36,648 bases of DNA from Gemmatimonadaceae bacterium (GTDB lineage Bacteria > Gemmatimonadota > Gemmatimonadetes > Gemmatimonadales > Gemmatimonadaceae): positions 1-36,648 of the forward strand of contig JAICJQ010000019.1 of assembly GCA_025928335.1 (NCBI GenBank), given 5' to 3'. The notes under the pieces are model-generated. The model saw nothing but the letters and a program-made list of their open reading frames with translations, searched no databases and was not told the origin of the DNA. The translations under genes and the position numbers were made by a program. Each line of letters begins with the position of its first letter. The first letter of the stretch is position 1. Below, piece by piece: positions 17,368 through 24,475 of this stretch.

Positions 17368-18206
17368 CTCGCGAGATGAGTCACGACGAAGCCTTCGCCG
17401 CACTGGGCGCGCTCGCCGTCGATGCGCTCGACGACGAGGAGCGCTCGGCTGCACTGGCGCACGTGTCCACGTGTCTGACGTGCCGGCAGGAGCTGGCAGC
17501 ATTGCGCGACGCGGCGTCGAACCTCGCGTTCACCGCGCCGGCCGTCACCGTCGGCGCCGACTCGCGCGATCGTGTTCGTGCGGGACTGCTCGCCCGCGCC
17601 GCCGCCGACGGACGCTCGACTCCCGCACCGCCACCACGCGCCGACATTGTGCCGGTCACCGCTGGCCGCGGACGCGCGGGCGTTTTCGCCGCCGCGGCCG
17701 GGATTCTCTTGGTCATCAGTCTCGGCGCGGTCGGCTACCTGCTTCGCGACCGCGCGCGTCTGCGCGACGCGGCGGGCCTGCAAATCGCGCAAGCCGCCCG
17801 CGAACGCGCGACAAACGACTCGCTCCGTAAGGCAGTACTGACGCGCGATAGTTTGCTGGCGGGCATCACCGGCCGTGACGTCGCATTGATGACACTGACG
17901 ACCAATGGAACGAAGGCGCCGTTCGCCTACATGTTCTGGGATCGCCGCGCGAACACGTGGACGATGATCGCCCACAACATGCCCGAGTTGAAAGCCGGCC
18001 GGACATACCAGCTCTGGCTGGTCACGGCGTCGTCGAAGATCAGCGCCGGAACTTTCAAGCCGCAAAATGGTGACGCGGTGATTCGCGCGACGTACGCGCT
18101 GCCCGCCGATCAACTCAAGGCGCTCGCGGTGACGGAAGAGCCCGCCGGCGGTGTGGCGCAACCGACGGGCGCAATGATCATGGCGGTCACTACCGGCTCG
18201 CACTGA
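17364..18206 (+). CDS. RskA-type anti-sigma factor
   Basis: A 280-residue membrane anti-sigma. Residues 1-60 form the cytoplasmic zinc-finger-like helical domain (HVSTCLTC gives H33, C37, C40). A transmembrane helix lies at about 106-127 (VFAAAAGILLVISLGAVGYL). A heptad-like stretch follows (about 128-165), then the C-terminal RskA domain with YMFWDRRANTWTMIAHNMP and GRTYQLWLVTASSK. RskA proteins bind the SigK-type sigma factor and release it after proteolysis or redox change. Overlap with the sigma gene (ATGA) fixes the partner. The gene ends at 18206 and is followed by an 88-nt gap before the SWIM-domain gene. Confidence 0.92.
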   Translation: MTREMSHDEAFAALGALAVDALDDEERSAALAHVSTCLTCRQELAALRDAASNLAFTAPAVTVGADSRDRVRAGLLARAAADGRSTPAPPPRADIVPVTAGRGRAGVFAAAAGILLVISLGAVGYLLRDRARLRDAAGLQIAQAARERATNDSLRKAVLTRDSLLAGITGRDVALMTLTTNGTKAPFAYMFWDRRANTWTMIAHNMPELKAGRTYQLWLVTASSKISAGTFKPQNGDAVIRATYALPADQLKALAVTEEPAGGVAQPTGAMIMAVTTGSH

Positions 18207-18294
18207 GAATAAATTCAGAGAACGCGAACGCGATGCGCTCGCCGGTGTATGAAAGCCTGGATCGTGTATTCTTTCGCCTGGATTGGGAGTAGTT

Positions 18295-18591
18295 ATGTCG
18301 GACGACGTGAAGATCGACTTCGACGCCGCTGGTGGCGTCGACCTCGACCGTTTGGAGCGGAGCCTCGGCCTCCGCGGTGAGCGAGTCGGCCGCGGCCGCT
18401 ACCGGATTACCGGCGGCACGCAAGACCACTGGGTCGACCTCTACACCACCTCGCACCCGCGCTGCGATTGCGGCGACCACCTGTGGCGCGAACGGATCTG
18501 CAAGCACATCCTGGCCGCACTCCTGCGTGAGGGCAACGAGCGCGTCGTGACGACGCTGCCTCGACTCTTCACGCGGGCAAGCGCGGCCTGA
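18295..18591 (+). CDS. SWIM zinc-finger protein
   Basis: A 98-residue protein with a SWIM zinc finger: C57-x-C59-x9-C69-x-H71 (CDCGDHLWRERICKHILAAL). SWIM motifs bind zinc and take part in DNA or protein binding, for example in helicase-associated or recombination-related proteins. The N-terminal half (VDLDRLERSLGLRGERVGRG) looks like a small alpha/beta lead-in. ATG 18295 has GGGAG five bases upstream; a TTG at 18283 is an alternative start. The stop TGA (18589-18591) is followed without a gap and in the same frame by the endonuclease III gene, suggesting joint expression and a role with it in DNA repair, which is inference. Confidence 0.85.
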   Translation: MSDDVKIDFDAAGGVDLDRLERSLGLRGERVGRGRYRITGGTQDHWVDLYTTSHPRCDCGDHLWRERICKHILAALLREGNERVVTTLPRLFTRASAA

Positions 18592-19266
18592 TTGCAGCAA
18601 AAGAAAGCCTTTCGCTTCGGCGTCGTTCTTCGACGCATTCGAGAGTACCTCGCCGCGGATTCGCTCGCCGATGCCGCGATGTTCGAGCTCGCCGAGCGCG
18701 GACATCGGACACTGTTCGAGCAACTCGTCGCGTGCGTGATCTCGATTCGCACGCGCGACGAGGTGTCGCTGCCTGTCGCGCTCGAGCTGTTTCGCAGAGC
18801 GCCGACGGCTGAGGCGATCTCGAGGCTGTCGGTCGCGAAGATCGAAAGCGTCATTCACGCGAGCAGCTTTCACGAGACGAAGGCGGCAACCATCCGCGAC
18901 ATTGCGCGCCGCACGGTGAGCGAGTTCGCGGGCAAGCTCCCGTGCGATGTCGACGTTCTCACGTCGTTCAAGGGCGTTGGGCCAAAGTGCGCCAACCTCG
19001 CGCTCGGCGTCGCTTGCGGCGAATCCCGCATCAGCGTGGACGTCCACGTCCACCGTGTAACCAACCGCTGGGGAATTGTCTCGACTCGGTCTCCCGAGCA
19101 AACGATGCGTGCCCTGGAAGAGCTTCTCCCGAAGCGCTATTGGATCGAGATCAACCGGCTCCTAGTGCCGTTCGGAAAGCATGTATGCACCGGCCGATTG
19201 CCGAAATGTTCAACTTGTCCGGTGCTGGAGTATTGTCGGCAGGTTGGTGTGACGAGCCATCGTTGA
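18592..19266 (+). CDS. nth: Endonuclease III-type DNA glycosylase/AP lyase
   Basis: A 224-residue HhH-GPD DNA glycosylase with an iron-sulphur cluster loop. The helix-hairpin-helix SFKGVGPKCANLAL carries the catalytic lysine K132, the catalytic aspartate is D150 in SVDVHVHRV, and C199-x6-C206-x2-C209-x5-C215 would hold the [4Fe-4S] cluster. It should excise oxidised pyrimidines and nick abasic sites. The N-terminal motif SIRTRDE, in place of SAQTTD of enterobacterial Nth, resembles archaeal-type enzymes. The first possible start is TTG at 18592, immediately after the SWIM gene's TGA and in the same frame. The next ATG (codon 30) falls inside the domain, so either TTG reinitiation or stop readthrough is needed. 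Confidence 0.9.
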   Translation: MQQKKAFRFGVVLRRIREYLAADSLADAAMFELAERGHRTLFEQLVACVISIRTRDEVSLPVALELFRRAPTAEAISRLSVAKIESVIHASSFHETKAATIRDIARRTVSEFAGKLPCDVDVLTSFKGVGPKCANLALGVACGESRISVDVHVHRVTNRWGIVSTRSPEQTMRALEELLPKRYWIEINRLLVPFGKHVCTGRLPKCSTCPVLEYCRQVGVTSHR

Positions 19267-19293
19267 GGCATCGTCGTTCGAGATTGCGACCGT

Positions 19294-19514
19294 CGCACAC
19301 AACTACGCATGGACGCTTGGCGTACATGGAGACGGGACAACAGACAGGACCGGACGGGACATCAACAGGATGAGCTGCTTGTGAATGGCGCGTGGCGAAA
19401 GTGTCTCGCCCCTAGGCCCCCTTCACAATGCAAGTCTTCCTGTAGCTCTCCGTTCAATCCCGTCGGTTGTCCCGTGTCCATTCCTACCAACGTACGTCCA
19501 CGGTTCCCTGTGCG
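19294..19514. repeat. 221-nt imperfect inverted repeat (long hairpin element)
   Basis: The left arm, 19294-19385, and the reverse complement of the right arm, 19422-19514, align along their whole length. Shared blocks in order are CGCACA, TGGACG, TTGG, ATGGA, ACGGGACAAC, GAC, GGA, ACGG, ACAGGA, TGC and TTGTGAA, with only short gaps. The central 32 positions (19326-19357 against 19450-19481) agree at 26. The 36-nt loop holds its own small stem, GGCGA pairing with TCGCC. It fills the gap between the convergent nth and metallophosphoesterase genes. No transposase, tRNA-like fold or obvious target-site duplication is seen. Apart from it this 263-nt gap holds nothing I recognise. Confidence 0.75.
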
Positions 19515-19529
19515 GCTATGATGACAGTC

Positions 19530-20669
19530 TCACGGAGAAACGGCGGCGGCATCCAAAGGCACAAACGTCCCCGCGTCGATTACCCCGTTGCGCACGCGAT
19601 AGACGACGAATCCGCTCTTGAACCGTAGCGTATTGTCGCCGCTCGGGCCGACGATCGCTGCGGTCTGCTCGAATCGTGTCGGCACGCCGTCGATCTCGTA
19701 GAGCAGGCGCTCGCGAATGTGAATGTGCCCACCGAGCGCGAGGACGAGTCGGCGGTCGCGGAATCGCGCCAAGACATTCTTCGCGTTGCCGACGGTGTGA
19801 CGAAACGTCGTCACGCCGTTGACGGTGATGATCGACGGAGCCGGCGGCCCCGCCATGTAGCCGTTGATCGACTCGGCCGCGCTGAAGAAGGGAATGTGGT
19901 CGAAGGTCACAACGGGCATCGACGGCGGAATCTTCGCCAAGTCTTTCTCGAGCCAGGCGAGCTGGGTGCTGTCGACATGACCGTAGTACCACTTGTCGTC
20001 GATGTCGACCGTGTTCAGGCCGACGAAGTGAATCCCGCCGAAAGTGAACGAGTAGTAGTCGGGACCGCGGAAGTGATGGTACATCCCGCGCCCATACAAC
20101 GGATGCGACGCGTCGACGTGCGAGGTGTCGCGCTCGATGCCGAAGTTTTCGTGGTTTCCTGGCACCGTCCACATCGGCGACTTGAAGTGCCGAGCCTCGG
20201 TGTCGAACAGCTCGTAGTAGCCAGTGGCTTCCTTCTCCCCGACGCGTAACGCGTCGCGTACGAGGTCGCCGGTGACGATCACGAACGACGGCGCGATCGA
20301 ATCGGAGAGCGTACGAAAGCGGCGCAGACGAGCCACGCTCGCCGAGCTGACGTGGGTATCGGAACCATGCACGAACGTGAAGGACGTCACGCGCGGCACT
20401 GAGGCGAGCGCAAAAGCAATCGCGCCGCCCGACGCGGGGCGCCAGAAGGCGCCGACCGACCGCCAACCGTCCGGAACACTGACGAACACCACGCCGTTTC
20501 CGTCCGCGGCTGGAAGAGCAAACCCACCGCTCGCATCGGTCACGACAACGTCCCGCTGATCGGACACGACGACGTTCGGGACGCCGCGTTCACCCGCGTC
20601 GCGCACGCCATTGCCGTTCGCATCGTTGAACACGATGCCGGTGATGACGACCAGCGCGGCGCCGATCAT
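19530..20669 (-). CDS. Metallophosphoesterase with N-terminal calcium-type beta domain
   Basis: A 379-residue calcineurin-like phosphoesterase. Residues 1-90 form a small beta domain. GIVFNDANGNGVRDAGERG (11-29) is a Ca-binding SdrD/dockerin-like D-x-N-x-N-G loop, and TDASGGFALP resembles a carboxypeptidase-regulatory strand. The catalytic domain follows with D104 and H106 (GSDTHVS), D135 (GDLVRD), GNHE at 171-174, FDHIPFF and GGHIHI, which together provide the two-metal centre. It should hydrolyse phosphomonoesters or diesters, probably outside the cytoplasm; the N terminus (MIGAALVVITG) is hydrophobic but a weak signal peptide. The frame opens earlier at 20768, but ATG 20669 overlaps the stop of the upstream peptidase (ATGA) and begins at the domain. 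Confidence 0.87.
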   Translation of the reverse strand: MIGAALVVITGIVFNDANGNGVRDAGERGVPNVVVSDQRDVVVTDASGGFALPAADGNGVVFVSVPDGWRSVGAFWRPASGGAIAFALASVPRVTSFTFVHGSDTHVSSASVARLRRFRTLSDSIAPSFVIVTGDLVRDALRVGEKEATGYYELFDTEARHFKSPMWTVPGNHENFGIERDTSHVDASHPLYGRGMYHHFRGPDYYSFTFGGIHFVGLNTVDIDDKWYYGHVDSTQLAWLEKDLAKIPPSMPVVTFDHIPFFSAAESINGYMAGPPAPSIITVNGVTTFRHTVGNAKNVLARFRDRRLVLALGGHIHIRERLLYEIDGVPTRFEQTAAIVGPSGDNTLRFKSGFVVYRVRNGVIDAGTFVPLDAAAVSP

Positions 20670-22942
20670 CGAACGCTCGCCAGGTCGGCGGCGGCTTGGC
20701 GGACGAGCGCGGCTTCGCGCTGAATTGTCGCCGCGACACGAGCGATCTCTCCATCGACGTCCTGCCACGTCCCCTGCTCGATCGCCTCACGCACCCCGGG
20801 AACGGTCTTCACGCCGTACCCCGTGTAGAGGCCTGGGGCGTACAGGCTGTGCTTGAACCATGGACGGTTCTTGAGACCATCGGCCAGCAGAAATGCCCGT
20901 TCCGCTTTCACAAGACGTTCGTTCACCGCGGCGAGCTTCGTGGCGCTCGCAGTCGCGGACGCCTGCATCACCGGCGGCCGGTCGCGCCAAGCCGCGTAGG
21001 CCTTGTCGAATTCGGCCGCGGCGCCGGACAACGCATCCACGGCGTTGAGCAGCGGCGCGAAGTTGAACTGCGGCGGCAGCGAATCGACGTGCGGGGCAGT
21101 CGTCGGCGCGTGGGGGTCGGACACGATTCCGAACAACCCGTCAGCGATCTGCTTCTTCCGTTCGGCGATCTCCTTGGCACGCGAGTCACGGAGATGTTCG
21201 AGCTCGGTCACATACGTCTTTACCGTCTCGCCGAGATTCGTGTAGGCGAACGGAATGACGTCCGCGTTCGCCAGGCGTAGCACGGCGATCCCCGCCGCCT
21301 GGGCCAATGCGCGACCGTAGACGAACGACGTATCGCTGAAGTGGGTGTACCAATAGAAGTCGTCGTAGGCCGAGTGGTAGATGCCGGCGTCGTCCTCGCC
21401 GCCGTACCCGATATTGAGCGATGCGATGCCGAGGTGTTGGAGGAACGGCGTGAAGTCAGATCCCGACCCGAGCGCGCCAATATGCAGGTCCTCACGGCCG
21501 CGTGCGTCGGCCTGGCCACCCAGGATGAGCGCCGCCTGATTTCGCTTCCACGAGCTCACCTTCGCTTCAGGATCCTCCACGTCTTTGGCCACGCCGTTGA
21601 TGAATTTCTCGAGCGAGTGCGACCCTTCCATACCGAGGTAGCCGCGATCGTTCGTATCGCTGTTCAGGTACGCCACGGCGTGTTGATCCAACTCGGTCGC
21701 GTGCGCCTCGACCCATTCCGTCGAGCCGAGGAGACCGGGCTCCTCGCCATCCCACGCCGCGTAAATGATCGTGCGCTTCGGCCGCCAGCCCTGCTTCGAT
21801 AGTTGACCGAGAGCGCGCGCTTCCTCCAACTCGGCGACGAGTCCGGAGATCGGATCTTCGGCGCCATTGACCCACGCGTCGTGATGATTGCCGCGAATCA
21901 CCCATTGATCCGCCTCAGTCGTGCCCAGCAGTCTGGCGACGACATCGTACAGCGTCTTGAGGCTCCAGTCGGACTTCACCTTCAGGTGCACGCGCGCGGC
22001 GCCCGGTCCGAACCGGTAGGTGATCGGCAGTCCGCCGCGCCAATTGCCGGGCACCGTCGGGCCGCCGAGGGCGGCGAGCAGCGGCTGCGCGTCTCCATAT
22101 GAAATCGGGAGTACGGGAATCTTCGTGATCGTTGGCGCGTCCGCGATCGCGAGACGTTTGGCGTCCTTTGTCGCACCGACGCCGGGCGTCAGCGGATCAC
22201 CCGGAAAGGTCGGCATGTCAGCAACGCTGCCGCGCTGCACGCCCTGTGGTGGGCGCATAGGTCCCTTCGGGAAAACGTCGCCACCGCTGTAGCCATCGTC
22301 GCGTGGATCCGAATAGATGAGACAACCGACCGCGCCGTGCTCCGCGGCGACCTTTGGTTTGATGCCGCGCCACGACCCGCCGTATTTCGCGATGACGATC
22401 GCACCGCGCACCGAGATGCCGCGACGCTCGAGTTCCTCGTAGTCGGCCGGTACGCCGTAATTCACGAAGACGAGCGGCCCGGTGACGTCGCCGTCGCGCG
22501 AATAGGCGTTGTACGTCGGCAGCTGTTCCGCATGCTGGCCCGACGTCGGATCGACCGAGACCGTCGTCTCTTGCAGCTGCGCCTTGTACGTCGTCGGCGC
22601 CACGAGCTCGACCGCGCGTTCGACTGGTGTCGGAAAGAGAACATCGAACGTCTCGATCTTGGCATCCCAGCCGAACGCCGCGAATTGGTCGCGGATCCAC
22701 TCGGCGTTCTGCTTGTCGTAGGGCGAGCCCACATGGTGTGGCCGCGCGCTGAGGCGCTGCATCATGTCGCGCATTCGCGCCGGCTCGGGGATCGAGCGGA
22801 ACTTTGCTTCCAGGTCGCGTTCTGCCTGCGACGACTGCGCATTGAAGCCGAGAATGATTGGCGCGGGTTCCGACGCGAACGGAACGAGGAGGACCACGCC
22901 TGCGAGTAACGAATAGACGGGACGCGACATGACGAAAACCAT
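20666..22942 (-). CDS. M28 peptidase, glutamate carboxypeptidase II-like
   Basis: A 758-residue exported zinc peptidase of the PSMA/transferrin-receptor group. In order: signal peptide (about 5-25), first peptidase segment, a PA insert (about 110-300, with GAVGCLIYSDPRDDGY), the M28 catalytic domain and a C-terminal helical dimerisation domain (about 610-750). Zinc and catalytic residues by alignment with PSMA motifs are H353 (GNHHDAW), D363 (AEDPISG), E400 catalytic and E401 (WDGEEPGLLGS), D429 (NSDTND) and H523 (IYHSAYDD), all present. It probably releases C-terminal amino acids from peptides in the periplasm. AGGAGGT lies 18 nt before ATG 22942, too far for a normal site; ATG 22930 is an alternative. 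It is coupled to the metallophosphoesterase gene. Confidence 0.93.
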   Translation of the reverse strand: MVFVMSRPVYSLLAGVVLLVPFASEPAPIILGFNAQSSQAERDLEAKFRSIPEPARMRDMMQRLSARPHHVGSPYDKQNAEWIRDQFAAFGWDAKIETFDVLFPTPVERAVELVAPTTYKAQLQETTVSVDPTSGQHAEQLPTYNAYSRDGDVTGPLVFVNYGVPADYEELERRGISVRGAIVIAKYGGSWRGIKPKVAAEHGAVGCLIYSDPRDDGYSGGDVFPKGPMRPPQGVQRGSVADMPTFPGDPLTPGVGATKDAKRLAIADAPTITKIPVLPISYGDAQPLLAALGGPTVPGNWRGGLPITYRFGPGAARVHLKVKSDWSLKTLYDVVARLLGTTEADQWVIRGNHHDAWVNGAEDPISGLVAELEEARALGQLSKQGWRPKRTIIYAAWDGEEPGLLGSTEWVEAHATELDQHAVAYLNSDTNDRGYLGMEGSHSLEKFINGVAKDVEDPEAKVSSWKRNQAALILGGQADARGREDLHIGALGSGSDFTPFLQHLGIASLNIGYGGEDDAGIYHSAYDDFYWYTHFSDTSFVYGRALAQAAGIAVLRLANADVIPFAYTNLGETVKTYVTELEHLRDSRAKEIAERKKQIADGLFGIVSDPHAPTTAPHVDSLPPQFNFAPLLNAVDALSGAAAEFDKAYAAWRDRPPVMQASATASATKLAAVNERLVKAERAFLLADGLKNRPWFKHSLYAPGLYTGYGVKTVPGVREAIEQGTWQDVDGEIARVAATIQREAALVRQAAADLASVR

Positions 22943-23110
22943 GGACGAGGTTTGGGGAGACCTCCTGAATATCAGCGCGGCTCGGTCATCTGCCAGTCCG
23001 TTGAGCGCGGTTCGACGGTCGCGCTAAGTGGCCGATTCTGGCACCGGCCATGCGTTCGTAAGCGAGCCTGATTTTCAGCTTGATGCGCCGAGAAGCGCGC
23101 GGAGGAGATC

Positions 23111-23770
23111 ATGAGCGTTGCAGCAATTGTCATCCTTGTGGCCGCGGTGGTCGTCGTCGGAGCCGCGGCATGGTACGTCGGCCTGAGGCGTCGTCACACA
23201 GACGAACTGCGGACTCGTTACGGAAGCGAGTATTCGCGCACCGTGAGCGAGCTGGGCAGCCAGCGCCGTGCCGAGCAGGAACTCGAGCACCGCGAAGAGC
23301 GCGTCGACGCGCTCGACATCCGACCGCTCTCCAACGAACAGCGGACGCGATTCACGCAGGAGTGGCGCAACGTCCAGTCGCTCTTCGTCGATGATCCCGG
23401 CGGCGCGATCTCACGCGCTGACGGACTGGTCGAAGAAGTCATGAAGGTTCGCGGCTATCCCGTATCGGACTTCGATCAGCGCGCCGCCGATCTTTCTGTT
23501 CATCACTCGCACGTCGTCGAGAACTACCGCGCCGCGCGCGACATCGCCGAAAAGCACCGTCGTGGCGCCGCGAGCACCGAAGAACTGCGTCGCGCGATGG
23601 TGCACTACCGCGAGCTGTTCCAGGATCTGCTCGAGGATCGCGAGCAGCCGGTCGAGCGCGCCGTTGAGCGGCCGGTCGAGCGCGAGTTGCCGCCGGCGAG
23701 TCGCCGCGTTGCCGAGGCGCCCGTCGAGAACCCGCCCGTCACCCGAACCGACAAGGATGTGCGTCCATGA
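23111..23770 (+). CDS. Membrane-anchored protein with a shared unnamed domain (paralogue A)
   Basis: A 219-residue protein of unknown function. Residues 4-24 are a transmembrane anchor (IVILVAAVVVVGAAAWYVGL), followed by a charged, coiled-coil-like stretch (28-70). A conserved domain (about 75-175) contains W85-x2-VQ, FVDDP at 92-96, the segment GYPVSDFDQRAADLSVHH at 115-132, STEELR at 155-160 and YRELF at 166-170. A tail of VERx repeats (181-192) and Pro-rich residues ends the protein. The same domain, shorter, makes up the next gene. I recall similar FVDDP-type proteins in actinobacteria annotated only as hypothetical or secreted. A strong ribosome-binding site (GGAGGAG) precedes the ATG. 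The gene is divergent from the M28 peptidase; 168 nt separate the starts and I see no convincing promoter there. Confidence 0.8.
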   Translation: MSVAAIVILVAAVVVVGAAAWYVGLRRRHTDELRTRYGSEYSRTVSELGSQRRAEQELEHREERVDALDIRPLSNEQRTRFTQEWRNVQSLFVDDPGGAISRADGLVEEVMKVRGYPVSDFDQRAADLSVHHSHVVENYRAARDIAEKHRRGAASTEELRRAMVHYRELFQDLLEDREQPVERAVERPVERELPPASRRVAEAPVENPPVTRTDKDVRP

Positions 23771-24186
23771 ACGAGCCGAACCCCAATCCGGATCGTGTCC
23801 AACAGTCCGCCGACAGCGTCGTACAGAACCGCGGCGCCGCCGACACGGCACGTCCGCTAGCCGATCGCGAGGTCCCGCAACAGCGGTACGACGCTCCGGC
23901 TGACACGACCAATGAGCGGACCGCGCTGTTCGAGACCGCGGTGTTGAACGAATTCAACTCGCGTTGGTCAGAAGTTCAAACCGGCTTCGTCGACGAACCC
24001 CGTCGTGCCGTTCAGCAAGCAGATGCGCTCGTGTCCGATGTCATCAATCGGATCGGGGATTCGTTCGGTCGCGAACGCGCCCAACTCGAGCAACAGTGGG
24101 ACCGCGGCGACAACGTTTCGACCGAAGACTTACGCGTGGCACTTCAGCGCTATCGCTCGTTTTTCTCGCGGCTGCTGACGCTCTAG
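23767..24186 (+). CDS. Soluble paralogue B of the preceding membrane protein
   Basis: A 139-residue protein of unknown function whose ATG overlaps the stop of the previous gene by four bases. After a 55-residue polar, probably disordered N terminus rich in Asn, Asp, Pro and Gln, it repeats the domain of its neighbour: W67-x2-VQ, FVDEP at 74-78, ADALV, STEDLR at 118-123 and YRSFF at 129-133. It lacks the GYPVSDF-to-NYRAARD segment of paralogue A and has a shorter acidic/basic helix instead. No signal peptide or transmembrane segment is seen. Overlap and shared domain suggest a hetero-oligomer of an anchored and a soluble partner; that is inference. Confidence 0.78.
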   Translation: MNEPNPNPDRVQQSADSVVQNRGAADTARPLADREVPQQRYDAPADTTNERTALFETAVLNEFNSRWSEVQTGFVDEPRRAVQQADALVSDVINRIGDSFGRERAQLEQQWDRGDNVSTEDLRVALQRYRSFFSRLLTL

Positions 24187-24192
24187 CCGGAC

Positions 24193-24281
24193 GCTCGGCT
24201 GCTCGGCTGCTCGGCTGCTCGGCTGCTCGGCTGCTCGGCTCCTCGGCTGCTCGGCTGCTCGGCTGTCGCCGAGTCGCCGAG
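24193..24281. repeat. 8-bp tandem repeats (GCTCGGCT x9, TCGCCGAG x2)
   Basis: Nine consecutive 8-mers GCTCGGCT occupy 24193-24264, all exact except the seventh, which starts with C. Two units of TCGCCGAG follow at 24266-24281, and their GCCGAG is complementary to CTCGGC of the first set, so the block can fold into alternative hairpins. The array begins seven bases after the stop of the preceding gene. There are no spacers, so it is not a CRISPR array. Confidence 0.92.
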
Positions 24282-24282
24282 T

Positions 24283-24366
24283 CGCGAACGCACGCGAGGG
24301 AAGCAGCGTCGCCGTGCCGGAAAGTGCGACGAACCGTGTGAAGTCGCGGCGAGAGATCGAAGTCAT
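24283..24366 (-). pseudogene. Orphan Tat signal peptide, remnant of a lost exported protein gene
   Basis: On the minus strand, ATG 24366 starts a 28-residue twin-arginine signal peptide: [15 protein letters not shown], then [13 protein letters not shown]. It has the SRRDFxRF motif, a hydrophobic core and an A-x-A-like cleavage site, with GAGG just upstream of the ATG. Immediately after it the frame runs into the 8-bp tandem repeats (reading SRAAEQP over and over) and then antisense through the end of the preceding gene to 24130. No mature domain follows, so the body of the gene has been lost at the repeat boundary. An intact 78-residue repeat protein is possible but unlikely. Confidence 0.6.
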
Positions 24367-24475
24367 CGGGTCCTCGATCGAAAATGGCGTCGGGTCAATG
24401 TATGGCGGCCGGTTCAACGCGGCCAATCTTCTGGCGGCGCAGGGGCGGACGTATTTTGGGCCAATCCGCCAACCC

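Noticed and set aside
18589-18594. Selenocysteine read at the SWIM/nth TGA
   Set aside because: The position is at the domain boundary, not at a redox cysteine of either family, and no selenocysteine-insertion-like hairpin is evident just downstream.
24193-24281. CRISPR array
   Set aside because: The 8-mers are directly adjacent, with no spacers and no cas genes nearby.
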